Notes: generated by a model not told the origin, from the sequence alone. Positions 45,479 to 56,416 are shown, counted from the first letter of the stretch. The stretch is 64,000 nucleotides of DNA from Cervus elaphus (GCF_910594005.1 NC_057815.1:84057552-84121551); one strand, 5' to 3'. Made by a program: numbers and translations.

Positions 45479-46229
45479 ATTATCTATAGTACAAGAACAA
45501 GAGAAAACATATGTTGGAAATTACTCATGAAAAATTCTAAGAGAGATACCAAGTAAGAAAAATGGAGTGAAACAAAGTAAAAAATTGTCTGAAGTCAAGC
45601 AATGACATAAAATTTTAGTTACTGGTCAAACCAGTGAAATTTTATGTTAAGATAAAAATTAGTGATAATAAAACATTTAACTTTTTTCTTTTTAGCATAA
45701 ATATCTCAACAGCAAAGAAATAAGTTATGATGTTGTATGGATCAGAATAGGTTTGTAATGTATTTACCAGTAATGGATAGTTGTGAATAGTAATGCTCTA
45801 TATTCTCCTTACTTGAAATATCAAGAATTCCTATTTGAATTTATAGCTCTCTAAGAATATGCTTTCCCACTAATGAATAGCCTCATATAGATTTTACACA
45901 TGCTTATGTTAAATATAGGTTAACTGACAGAACATTTTTAAATGCTCAGAGTGATTAATCAAGGCTGCTTCATTTAGTGATGAGAGATATTCAGTGAGAT
46001 TTCAAGATTTCAAGTTTAGTTACATTAAGTTCATAAGCATAAAGTTGGAACTCAAGAAAGTATTTTGGGCCTATAGAAGCTAAATGGCAATACTCTGAAA
46101 CACAAGCCTACCATTTCTACCGTAAACTAACTCCCAGGTAGCTTCACTTTAATTGACAGTGTTAGCTGAGAAGTAAACACACAGTTTTGCTTGTTTTGAC
46201 TTAAATAAACTCATGTTAGATAACATCAT
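45479..46229. other. No gene or clear repeat seen
   Basis: AT-rich and unassigned. Short inverted pair at about 45,612-45,650 ('aaaattttagtta' against 'gaaattttatgtta' type) only. Confidence 0.4.
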
Positions 46230-46340
46230 TTTAGCATTCATTTATTCAAATGTTCATTAAATACTCACTAAGTATCAAGCAGTATGCTAAGCACTAAAAA
46301 TAAAAAGAATTAATGCAATGTTTTCCATAATTTTACTGAT
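46230..46340 (-). mobile_element. L2 LINE 3' end, antisense
   Basis: 'agcattcatttattcaaatg', 'ttcattaaatactcactaag' and 'agcagtatgctaagcactaa' fit the inverted L2 terminus. Confidence 0.65.
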
Positions 46341-46439
46341 CTAATTGAATTGAGAGAGAAAAGTAAAATAATAAATGCAATATTTTATTTGTGATGGTAG
46401 GTGTATAGGATTGAGAAAGGCAACTGCATGGCTATATTT

Positions 46440-47320
46440 ATTCAGATCCATCAAGAAGCAGACACAAAGATGGAAAGAAACATACAGGATATTTATTGGC
46501 AAAGGCTGTGAATGATAATGGGGGATTGAACAAGAGAGCTTTCAAACTAGAGCAGAAGTCTGACACATGTAAAGGAGAATAGAAGGACAGAAGTTTGGAC
46601 AGAAGGTTCTGGAATTACAGCATGGTTTCAGCTGCTGTAAGACAGTTTCAGCTAAGGCCAATGGGCAGTCCAAGAGCTGCAATTTCCTATTAGCAGAGTC
46701 CTGCGTTTCACAAGAATGGGTCTAAGGCAGTAGCAGTCATTGGCTGGGAGCAGCATTGGCTGGAGCACCAATGCAAGCACAACCAAGCAGCAAAACCCTG
46801 GTAGATACAGAGAGCAGCAACTAGGGCTGCCCATCAGTTCTTCCCAGCAGCAGGCCAAGTGGGACGCTTCCATGGCTGCCGTCATGGAGTGGCCAACTTA
46901 ACTTGTGGTCCAGGACTTCGAAAGGGTTTCAAAAGATGAATAGGAAGTCTCACAGGGTAGACAAGATGGGTAAGGGCATTCAGGCATGAACCAAATGCAG
47001 AAAAAAACACGTAAAACAACATGGCGAGTATGGCAGAGTACCAAGCAGTGCCTTAGGCTGCAGGATGGACTCAAGGGGATCGACGGGCAGCGCACCAAGA
47101 GGTGAGACGAGATGGGGAGGCAGGACCCCTACCAGGGAGAGCTCGGCACGCTCTACAGAGACGCCGGGCTTTACCCTGCAGGTAACGTGAAGTCACCGGG
47201 GTATTAACGCTGGGCACAGACAGCGTGGGCTCTGCCCTGCAGAAAGAGTCCTGAAGGACACAGCATATCCAGATGGAGACGACAAGGAGGTAAGCGAGGA
47301 GGAGATACCAGTAGTAAAGA
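46440..47320 (-). other. Less AT-rich island with LTR-like end
   Basis: The least AT-rich stretch of the window. Read on the minus strand, its left end has AATAAA (46497-46492) followed by 'ctttccatctttgtgtctgc' and 'ttcttgatgg', which is how several mammalian ERV LTRs end. The right part (47081-47296) is CpG-rich. I infer an old LTR-type element or its remnant on the minus strand but cannot name it. Frames of 66-106 codons on the minus strand show no conserved domain. Confidence 0.35.
47081..47296. promoter_or_regulatory. Small CpG-rich segment
   Basis: By hand count, 14 CpG, 56 C and 75 G in 216 bases: 61% GC and an observed/expected CpG ratio near 0.72. That just meets the classical 200-base island thresholds. 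No TATA box, start codon context or exon could be tied to it. Whether it acts as a promoter is unknown. Confidence 0.3.
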
Positions 47321-47324
47321 CAAG

Positions 47325-47500
47325 ATAGATTCACACAGACCTGGGTCTCAATAGTGGCCCCACCATTTCCCAACCACGCGACCATAAGCAAGCCATTTAA
47401 TGCCCCAGAGACACTATGACTAATTTCCTATATAGGAAATGAAACACTTAGCTTACTTCATAGCGGTAGTAGGACTGCAGGTATAAAAGGAATAGGAACA
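47325..47500 (+). mobile_element. MIR SINE (ancient)
   Basis: 'cacacagacctgggtctcaa', 'gtggccccaccatttcccaa' and 'cgcgaccataagcaagccat' match the MIR 5' half (gacctgggttcgaatccc ... ctgccacttacc ... tgaccttgggcaag). Confidence 0.75.
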
Positions 47501-47529
47501 TGCTTAGGAACTCAGGAGTTAAAGTAGAC

Positions 47530-47665
47530 ATAAACCTACATTCATACTCTGACCTAATGTGTGACTATAGTCATATTTTATGTAAAGTTCTGTGACCTTC
47601 AGTGTTCTTAAATATAAAATGCCAACAAAACGACCTCTACCTTATGGAGTCATTCCCTATGAGAT
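47530..47665 (+). mobile_element. MIR SINE (ancient)
   Basis: 'ttcatactctgacctaatgt', 'tctgtgaccttcagtgttct', 'taaatataaaatgccaacaa' and 'cgacctctaccttatggagt' are in MIR order. Confidence 0.6.
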
Positions 47666-47704
47666 GAAACTTGTGAAGTCTTCGTTCAGTCCTTGTGAGT
47701 AGAA

Positions 47705-47925
47705 AATTCTCAGTGACTAAGTGCTCACTGTTCTGTTAGGTGCTGGGCACACCTGGAATGTTCTGTTCTCACAGAATCTCTCCTCGCAGGTGATTTTCTG
47801 TCCCTGAGTTTAGAGGAGCAAATTGACATTTGAAGACTTTAAGTAAGTGGTTCACCGTCACACAAGCGACTGTACTGGGTTACGACTCTCAGTTGCCTGA
47901 CTTCAAAACCCATGTTCTTAACCAT
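47705..47925 (-). mobile_element. MIR SINE, antisense
   Basis: 'agtgctcactgttctgttag', 'aggagcaaattgacatttga', 'caccgtcacacaagcgactg' and 'cttcaaaacccatgttctta' fit an inverted MIR from its 3' end to its head. Confidence 0.65.
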
Positions 47926-48479
47926 GGGTCTCCATGACCCTCCATTCCACAGCTACAAATGTTCCCTTCTTTCTGCCAAAGAAAATGCAATCCTAAGAAC
48001 TCACTTGTTAGCTACAGTTGGGTTCCCGTGTATTACTAGGAGGTTTAAAAATTAGGGATCAATGAAACAAAGCTTCTTTGTTGACTCCAAGAGGTTTTGT
48101 TCTGTTTTTAAATGAGACATCAGAGACATTACACAGACAGAGAGGGTCTATTACATCATTTGAAATGTGCTTCAACTAGGGGTGGGGGTATAAAAATGAT
48201 CAGGGCAGTTGTTTTCAAAACTATCTACCTCCCCATATGGAGAGCTCTTTAGAATATTCACATAATTGGCCTCTTCATTCTTATGAGGAGAAACTTTCAC
48301 TCCCAACAAAGAACAGCCTTGATTCATATAATCAAAACCCATGAAAAACTGACCCACTGTCACGTCTGCAGAAATTGGGCACAAGCCCCTGAGGCATGAA
48401 GCCCTCCTTCCTCATCTCCACTTCTAGAGAAAAGAGTGACCTGATTTTACTTCAGGTCCTGACATATTTTACCAGGCAA
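47926..48479. other. No gene or clear repeat seen
   Basis: Contains a 70-codon minus frame (48,172-48,384) with no known motif. 48,176-48,190 has a 'ggggtgggggtataaaa' string that mimics a TATA promoter but has no downstream gene. Confidence 0.4.
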
Positions 48480-48605
48480 AATACATACTTTATTAAGCTT
48501 CAGTTTTCTTACCTAAAATAACATTATGTTAAGGTTGCCTTAAGTACTAAACATAAACCCTTATGATTAATGTCTAGCACCTATTAACTAGTCCACAAAT
48601 ATTAG
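48480..48605 (+). mobile_element. MIR SINE 3' half
   Basis: 'ttaagcttcagttttcttac', 'ctaaaataacattatgttaa', 'ggttgccttaagtactaaac' and 'aatgtctagcacctattaac' fit the MIR 3' half. Confidence 0.55.
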
Positions 48606-49631
48606 TTTCCCTTGGATGAGTCATAAAGAATCATTCTCAAAACCAACATATTATCAGAGGATAATTCTATCAATAAACAAAGGGAATATCATATGATCAA
48701 CTGGGGAAGAGTTTAAGCCTGTATCATTAATAATTGCAATTAAAAAAAATTTTCAGTATTCACAGATGCCTCAGTAATACATTTTGACCATTTAATGTGA
48801 GGAGAAGATATTTTATCTTCATCTATCAACTGTGAGATTTTCATTTTTAAGAATAATTTTATTGGCTTCCCCTGTGAGCAAGTTCACTTTCAATACGGAA
48901 ACTTCTAAATCTACAAGACTTGCAAAGCACAGATTTGTTATTTTCCAAGCTTCACTGGAAAGGAGGCAAATAAATTGACTCTGGCATTAAGAAAACCATG
49001 GGCGAAAATAACTCAATGTTTGCCGATTCTATTAACAAATTACTCTGGACAACTTAGAAACTCTGTCTCCCAAAACATCTCTACTGGGTGAGGGACATGA
49101 GTTCTTGATACGGCTGTCCTTCCCCTGCCCCTCTGGAACGCTTAACATTGCAGTGGGAGACCTCTAAAGCAGGGGGCTCTCAATCCTTGGATGATTCTGC
49201 ACACCCCTGATAGGTTTGATCCAATTGTTCAATCATTTTTTTCCCCTGAAATTATGCTCCAGAAGAGATCTTTATGGGTAGATTTGCAGCAAAAGTCATC
49301 ATGTTCTTAGTAATCATGAACCATATATAAACATTTAACAACACTTGACTTTTGACTAATGCTTGTCAATAAAAAGAGATGGCACATTTTACAGTCTGAG
49401 TTTCTGCATTTTCTCCTATCCATCTCAGCCTGTATATCCTCAATGACTACAGGCAAGTTATACTGGGTACCAATGCTCACTTTGCCTGTTATACAAAGCA
49501 TGCTCTCTTCAGCGTCATTCACTTTGGCTGTCTCTCTCTTCCACTGGCCATACTCAACCAAATAAGCCAGTGAAACACCAATTTTGTTTTTCCTAATTAA
49601 TGCCAATTTATTTTGGATAATTTACTACAGG
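48606..49631. other. Unassigned, with a 99-codon minus-strand frame
   Basis: The minus frame 49606-49307 begins with TTG, not ATG. It contains a stretch (about residues 10-65) with mixed, soluble-protein-like composition ('SLAYLVEYGQWKRETAKVND', 'LPVVIEDIQAEMDRRKCRNS'). I do not recognise a family, and it could equally be an old transposon remnant or chance. No splice-site pair convincingly frames it. Confidence 0.3.
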
Positions 49632-50024
49632 AATTAAAGCCCAAGAGATGCAGGTTTGATCCCTGGGTCATGAAGATCACCTGGAGTGGTACTTTAGTAC
49701 CATCCGACTCTTGTGACCCCATGGACTGTAGCCCACCAGGTCTCTCTCTCCATGGGATTTCCCAGGCAAGAATACTGGAGTGGGTTGATATTTCCTTCTC
49801 CAGGGGATCTTCCCCACCCAGGAATTGAACCTGAGTCTCCTCGATTGCAGGCAGATTCTTTACCAACTGAGCTAGGAGGGAAGGCAGATCACCTGGAGTA
49901 GGAAATGGCAACCCACTCAGTATTCTTGCCTGGAAAATTCCATGGACAGAGAAGCCTGGTGGGCTACAGTCCAAAGGGTGGAAAAGAGTCAAACGTGACT
50001 GAGCAACTGAGCTTGAACACATAC
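49632..50024 (+). mobile_element. Bov-tA-type SINE, split by another SINE
   Basis: Sense copy in two pieces, 49632-49687 ('gatgcaggtttgatccctgg', 'gtcatgaagatcacctggag') and 49900-50024 ('aggaaatggcaacccactca' to 'aaacgtgactgagcaactga'). The very start of the head is missing. Confidence 0.93.
49688..49885 (-). mobile_element. Bov-tA-type SINE inserted antisense in a SINE
   Basis: Antisense copy from 'gtactttagtaccatccgac' to 'actgagctaggagggaaggc'. The flanks agatcacctggagt (49674-49687, 49886-49899) are identical over 14 bases and belong to the host SINE. This proves nesting rather than rearrangement. Confidence 0.96.
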
Positions 50025-50045
50025 ACAACCTTCAAGGTGACTATG

Positions 50046-50268
50046 TGTGTGCGTGCTAAGTCGTTTCAGTCATGTCTGACTCATTGCAACCTTATGGACT
50101 GCAGTCAGCCAGGTTCCACTGTCCATGGGATTCTCCAGGCAAGAAAACTAGAGTGGGTTGCTATTCCCTTCTCTAGGAGATCTTCCTGACCCAGAGATCA
50201 AACCCATGTCTCCTGTGGCTCCTGCGTGGCAGGCAGATTCTTTACCATTGAACCCCTGGGGAAGATCC
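50046..50268 (-). mobile_element. Bov-tA-type SINE
   Basis: Antisense, longer variant with 'cctgtggctcctgcgtgg'. It starts with 'gtgtgcgtgctaagtcgttt' and ends 'tgaacccctggggaagat', 20 bases to the right of the nested pair. Confidence 0.94.
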
Positions 50269-50499
50269 TAAGTCGACTATACCAACCCATCAAAAATCAT
50301 AAGCAGTTGAACACAATCTTACCCCTTAACACATTGTACACATTGGAGTTCCTATGACCCCAATTTAAAAACTCATTAAACAGGTAACCAGGCATAGGTA
50401 TGAGGCTGAGCATAAATTATTTTAGGGTCCTTTCAAGACAATGTTTGCTGTTAAAATGAATCAACTGAAATTCAACATCTTCAAGGCAGGGAGGAACAG

Positions 50500-50925
50500 T
50501 GAGTATACATTACCCTCCACCAGCCACCAGTTCTGCTTTTTGTGGTTTCAGTTACCCGAGTTCAACCATGGTCCAAAAATATGAAACAAAAAAATATTCA
50601 GAATAAACAATTCATGAGTTTTAAATGACACTCCGTCCCGAGCGGCATGATGAGATCTCACACAGTCTAGCTCCATCCTGCCTGGGACATGACTCACCCC
50701 TCTGTTCAGCGTACCCTGCCAGTTAGTCACTTAGTAGCCTTCTCAATTAGCAGCTTTACTGTCAGCATACTGCAGCGCGTGTGTTCAAGTAATCCTTATT
50801 GTATTAAATAATGTCTCCAAAGCCCAAGAGTAATGATGTTGGCGATGTGGGTATGCCAAAGAGAAGTCATAAAGTGATTCTTTTAAGTGAAAAAGAAAAA
50901 AAAAATCATACACTAAAGATCCTAT
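50500..50925 (+). mobile_element. Tigger (TcMar) DNA transposon remnant
   Basis: 5' part of a Tigger element: 'tgtggtttcagttacccgag', 'ataaacaattcatgagtttt', 'gccagttagtcacttagtag' and 'gttcaagtaatccttattgt', then the start of the transposase frame at ATG 50811 (M-S-P-K-P-K-S-N-D). The frame continues through 'GMPKRSHKVILLSEK' and is soon lost in an A-rich stretch with an internal deletion. The rest of the transposase and the right end are absent. Tigger transposases gave rise to the TIGD/JRK-type genes, but this copy is a short dead remnant. Confidence 0.85.
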
Positions 50926-51499
50926 CCACAGTGGGGCACTATGATGGAACCATAACATTTTTCTGAAGAGCATTAAATTATGAAATGAGATAATCTTTAT
51001 ATTCTGTCCAGCTCTAAATTTCTATGACCAGGTGATTATTCCATTAGGCTTCATATCTCCCTTCCTTATTTCATTCCTACAATCTTCATTTTTGAGCACA
51101 TACAATATTCTCCTCACTGCCAACAAAAAGGAGAAAAGACAGGTAAGCATCTCAGCCCTCTAAAATCCTTTCTTTCCCAATCAGACACCATTTTTCTATC
51201 TTCTTAATATGCACAATGATTTTCTCCTAATCTCAAATATATGTGCACTTCTCTTAGGGAATTGATTACTTCTGTCTCTATGTATTATAATGATTGTTTT
51301 TACTTATCCCATCTGTTAGACTATTGTTTCAGCAAATTCAGAACTGTCCCACTGGTCTTTCCATACACATGGTATCCTATAATAACAGATATGATATGAG
51401 TTATATGCTTTTAATTACTATAATAATACTATACCTTACAAAACTGAACATTACCAAAAAAAAAAAAAAAACTAAACAAAGCTAAACAATACAAAAGTA

Positions 51500-51830
51500 T
51501 ACATGTAAGAAAGAATGATTCATCCTATTCCTCATTGCCCTCAAATTTGAGTAAGTTTATTTCACAGAGGTAGATTACTGTTAACATTATGGAATGCATC
51601 TTTCCAGAGTTTTTCTGCAAACCACATAAACACATGAAATCATTTTACTTTTCTGTTTTTGAAATTCAAAATATCAGATCCTGGTAAATGTATGGTTTTG
51701 CAGTTTGCTTTTTTTTTTTCTTTACATAATATATTTTGAGTAGCTTTTCATATCAGATCATATAGAGCTACCAGATTCTTTTTAAAGGTTGTGTAATATT
51801 TTGGATGAAGAAATGCATGAATCAGTGCAG
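51500..51830 (-). mobile_element. Old L1 fragment, antisense
   Basis: 'gcagtttgctttttttttt', 'catatagagctaccagattc' and 'ttttaaaggttgtgtaatat' match the inverted end of L1 ORF2 ('tatagatctacctcattctttttaatggctgcatagtatt'). An A16 run with A-rich sequence (51,456-51,490) lies just left. Confidence 0.5.
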
Positions 51831-52734
51831 AATGAGCCCAGATAAGTTCCTAGTATCCAATATCCTTCCACTGAGGTGAAATATTAGCTGCATAGAGAAT
51901 GCTTCTCTCTGCAACATAGAGAAAGTAATGGAAATAATGCAGTACTCTTCTTCATCGAAATAAGGCCATTGTCATATATAATAAAATCTGGAGAGTAGAG
52001 ACAGGAAGGTAAGCTGTGCATTGATTTTTCTGGAAAATTTGATAGGGAATTGTTTTATGTTATTTCTGCTAAGCTCTCAAATAAAAAGCTACAAAAAAGA
52101 AGGAGGGCTTGTTTTCCAAATCTCTTCTCAGATAAAGTAACAGATCCTATGTTGAGACATACTGCTGATGACGAGACAAGTGGATTCAATACTGAAACAC
52201 ATGCTGTGTGATGTGAAATGCATTCTACTGTGTTAGTTCAATCTGACAGGGAGGAGGAAACTAGGAGGGGGGGAGAAAATATCATTTCCTGATGCAAATA
52301 GGTAGTATAGATATTACAAAATGAGACAAGCTTGAAGGAAAGTAGGTCACCAGCATGTATTTACACAGATTTTATTATGTACATAAACTGTATATGTAGA
52401 CATTTTGCAGCCTAGACTTATAGAAACATTAATATGTTGACATTTAAATATTTTAGCTTGTATCTTAAATATCTGGAGAATTTGGATAATATTCATAATT
52501 GTGTGCAGCAAGCTCTACTGGAAGAGAATCCCTTATTAACAAACCATCATTAAAGGATACTAATCCTAAAATAAAGTATCAAATTAGGGGATATTTTAAA
52601 GGTTAAATTAAGAAGAGGATCAGCTGTAACAACATCGTAGGACAAGAAGACAGAAGTAAGTAGTCATAACACTATTGATAGTCCTGCTTTGTTGAGTAGA
52701 GTACAGTGCCTGTGTGTATATTCTTTGCAGGCAG
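51831..52734. other. No gene or clear repeat seen
   Basis: Purine-rich on this strand in several places, e.g. a G7 run in 'aggagggggggagaaaa' near 52,265. No frame above 60 codons. Confidence 0.45.
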
Positions 52735-52896
52735 ACTGCCTCAGTTTTCATTTTGACTCAGTTACTTTCTGGTTCTATAGTTCTGGAAAAGATATTCAAT
52801 ATCTATATGTCTCAAATTTTTAATCTGTGAATTGGGCATGAAAGTCACTACTTTCATATTCGGTCTAAGAGTTAGATAAAATCATACAGGCAGTGT

Positions 52897-52900
<4 letters not shown>
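52735..52900 (+). mobile_element. MIR SINE, ending in an AT microsatellite
   Basis: 'gactcagttactttctggtt', 'atatgtctcaaatttttaat', 'ctgtgaattgggcatgaaag' and 'agagttagataaaatcatac' follow MIR order. The 3' end runs into the (AT)n tract. Confidence 0.6.

Positions 52901-52902
<2 letters not shown>

Positions 52903-52950
<48 letters not shown>
52903..52950. repeat. (AT)24 microsatellite
   Basis: 48 uninterrupted bases of alternating A and T, preceded by 'gttatata'. Self-complementary, prone to cruciform formation and to length change. Probably the most unstable site in the window. Confidence 0.97.
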
Positions 52951-52952
<2 letters not shown>

Positions 52953-53029
52953 TGATTTGCTAAGAAAAGTTAACTACTGTTTACTTAATTCATATGTGGG
53001 ACACATACATTGCCCAAATCTTACCTACT

Positions 53030-53180
53030 CTTCTCTTTATGCTTTTGACACAATTACAAGGTAGATATCACTATTCTGATTTTAAGAAGAGTGAAATCAG
53101 CAATCCAAAGTTGAAGAAGAACTGCGCCAAAGCCTATGTGTCACCAAAGTCTCTTTAGACCACCCAACTTCTTCTCAGAG
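53030..53180 (-). mobile_element. MIR SINE, antisense
   Basis: 'tacaaggtagatatcactat', 'tctgattttaagaagagtga' and 'gcgccaaagcctatgtgtca' fit the inverted MIR (gaggtaggtactatt ... ttttacagatgagga ... agccaggatt). Confidence 0.55.
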
Positions 53181-55315
53181 AAGACATCTTCACTGTTTAT
53201 TTTGGGGACTTGGAAAGCAAGTAGACTGACTTTGGAGACTGGTTTTGAAATGTAGCTTCCCTTCCCCCATTTTCATTATTTACTATATAAATAAATAAAC
53301 AGACACAGACTGAGAGGTTCTAATACTTTCACTCTTTTGGCCATGCATGGTCTTTCTCTGAGCTCTCCCACCGTTTTAATTCTGGTGTCTTTTCCTTTTC
53401 TAGAATTAAGATATTATTGTATATGAGGGGGACCGCTTCAGCGATGCAAATATAATTTATGTAAATAATTTATTGAGACTGACTTAACATGAAACCCACT
53501 GGAGGCATCTATGATTAGGGTGAAGCAGGGCAGATGGGCAGAAGTCCAAGAAGTTTTAGGAGGGGCACCCTCTTATCCACAACCCTAAGTACTAGGAGAT
53601 GTTGTTATAATTCTTCACACAGAAGTACATGATAATAAGCAGTTAATTTTTTTCCCCTGCACTTGCAAGTCAACAGTTTATTCAAGGCATCTCTGAGTAA
53701 CTCCTTCTGTCTCTGCCATGCACCACTTAGTTTCCACAAACAGATGAGCACACAAATACACGTGCATGAGGCACACAGGCTTTTGCCTTGCCCGTGTCAG
53801 GACAACTCAGATGTTTTTGCCCTTACGTAGTTGCAAAATCAGCTCCTTAAAAACAGAGTAAATGTAGTCCTCTGCATAAAATAGTACTAATAAGCATGCA
53901 AAGGTACTAATAAGGAAGTAGTCATAAAATAAAATTTATCTAGGTTGTTTCTTCTTTAAAGTGTAATAATTTTTGTTTTAGACTTGAGACACTATCCTAC
54001 TTTTATAACACAGTTCACTAAAAAAGCTCCCCAGAGAGTGATCTTATTTAAAAAATATAAACTCGTGAAAATAAGGGAAGGGAAGTGTGGAAAAAAATTA
54101 TTTGGTCTGCATATCCCAGAGGTCAATTGCTGTATAGTAATAGTTTTATAATTTATTACCAAGGCTTCCCCCCACCTTTTCTGATTTTTACAAAGTGGGC
54201 AGTGACAAAGATATGTACTACCTACCCCTCAGTTCCTAACTTTAACCCCATTTCTTTAATAAAGGGATGATTTTTCTAACTCATAGAAATCCTCACCTTC
54301 TTGACCTCTGAGTATATTGCATTATAATTTGTCTGGTCACATTAATGAAGATGCAAAGCTGTGTGTAATTTCATAGACATATTTTCCCCAATAGATTTTA
54401 TATTTCTGAAAGACATCATAATGACTAGCATATCTATCTGCAGGCTTTAAGCATCCTGCCTGTGTCACTGAATAAAGTTAATATGTAACTGATGTCCATT
54501 AGATAAAAATGAACCCATGGATTAACCAGCAAGGACTTTATCTTCCCAACCAGCTTGGGAAGTTTGGCATAAAGGGCAGGAACCCTCCAAAAGATCCAGG
54601 TGAAGTCAACAATCTTTGAGCATTCTCCGTCCTTCCAATACCATTCTTCTGTGTTCTAGAGTAGCAGTCATGGCTAACCCGAGGGCAACATATAGATTTA
54701 ATACTTCTAAACAAACTTCCTCATATTTTCTACCTTACTTCACAGTGTCATAGAGAAAAACTCTTTGTTAGTGTACTTTATATAATTCTTAACTCCAATA
54801 TGATCAAGAATCTCAGTAATTCACTTAAGGAAAAATCATAAATCTACTCCCAAAACAGTGAGACAATAATTATAAGATCTAATAACACAGATGAGAAACT
54901 AGCAAACCTTCCTGTTCTTTCTCCACACAACATTAGGGCAATATGTCAGCAAAATTTGTCAGATCATGCACTGCAATGGGCCTTTTTCTCTTCTTGCTTT
55001 TGTTCTGTGAATTGTTTAAAACTTTCCTGCTATACATAGGATCACATTGGCACCAACCACATCAATATGTAAATTTAGGGAAAGTTCACATCTTTAAAAT
55101 ATAAGAAATAACTAAAGGGTTAATAAATAAAAGGTTGATTTATACATTTTGGAACAAAATAAAAATCTTGAACTAACAGGCAGGATACTGTGTGATCAAG
55201 GAGTGTCTCCTTATAATAAATTGTGTTCCATAATTTTGGAAATTAATATAAATCAGTAAATTGAAATGTTACAATTATTTTGGTTCTATAATATCATCTT
55301 GAAAGTCTCTATAAA
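53181..55315. other. No gene or clear repeat seen
   Basis: The second-longest stretch without an assignable repeat (2.1 kb). 53,500-53,850 has somewhat higher GC and mixed sequence. If the window holds unique conserved non-coding DNA, this and 60.4-62.4 kb are the places to look. Confidence 0.45.
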
Positions 55316-55837
55316 TCAGGTCTGAAGCAGAAGCATGATTACAATCACAGTGGCCAACATGTACGCCCATTTGTCTAACTCTACGGAAAGTGCTTTTACA
55401 TTTTCAGTAGCACTGAGCACTTGAAACATTGGCATTATAAGAATGTTAATACTATAAGATTGTTTTGAAAAGCCCAATACATGATTAAGTATGGTGAACC
55501 CTGTCTCAATATAAGAAAATATACCAAATAATTCAATCATGTAAAATATAGGGACATGGTGTTTATGGTTGATGCAATAATAGAGTGATCTGAGAGAGCT
55601 AGCAGGTGAATAGTGCTGGATTGGCCCTCCTGTATTCAAATGATGGGTGCGCCTTGATACCAATATTTGCAATTTTTTTCCCCAGCAAATACCACTGGAG
55701 ATTATATTTGATGATATCACTTGACTGACTGGAGGTTCTTGGACAATAGAAGGAATTCTGGAAATTCTGCTTAGTTTGTGACTACTTCCCTCAGCTATAT
55801 CCCCAGAGATTGGGCTACAGAACCTTGGGAACAACAC
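55316..55837 (-). other. Longest frame outside known repeats (173 codons), unassigned
   Basis: Open on the minus strand from a GTG at 55837 to TGA at 55316. There is no ATG until about residue 100. The C-terminal third has two hydrophobic runs ('MIELFGIFSYI' and 'AYMLATVIVIMLLLQT') that could be membrane segments. A second frame over 55,620-55,730 also reads as protein-like ('WYLLGKKIANIGIKAHPSF'). I do not recognise a family. Possibilities: decayed retrocopy, transposon remnant, or chance. It ends about 30 bases from the L1 3' end. Confidence 0.25.
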
Positions 55838-56416
55838 AGGGATCCTACCGCCTGCCTTTCACATTCAACTCCATTCAAGAAGGTGAGACTTTTTAAATTG
55901 AAGGATAGTCGATTTACAATGTTACATTAATTTCAGGTGTACAACTTAGTGATGACACTTTTGTAGATTCTACGCCATTCAGTGTTAATATAAAATATTA
56001 ATTGTATTCCCTGTATTCTATATTATATTATTGTATCTTATTTATGCTACACATCTTAATCCCCTTTATCTTGCTCCCCCCTTACAACTCTCCCCACTAG
56101 TAACCACTAGCATGTTCTCTGTAGTCTGTCTTGTTATATTCATTCATTTGCTCATATTTTAGATTTTACATATAAGTGACAGCATACAGTATTTGTCTTT
56201 CTTTGACTTACTTCATGAAGCATAATACCTTCTTTCTTGGTCCATCCATGTTGTTGCAAGTGGCAAAATTTCATTCATTTTATATGGCTGAGTAATATTG
56301 CACTGAATGTATTTAACACATCTTCTTTACCCATTTGTCTTGTCAATGGACACTTAAGTTGCTTTAATACTGTGACTATTGTAAATAATGCTGCTGTGAT
56401 CATTGGTGTGCATATA

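Noticed and set aside
48176..48196. TATA-type promoter ('ggtgggggtataaaaatgat')
   Set aside because: Single short motif in AT-rich DNA without downstream gene, initiator or CpG context.
50811..50860. Start of a TIGD-like gene
   Set aside because: The Tigger transposase frame is lost within about 30 codons by an A-rich stretch and deletion, so it is a remnant, not a domesticated gene.
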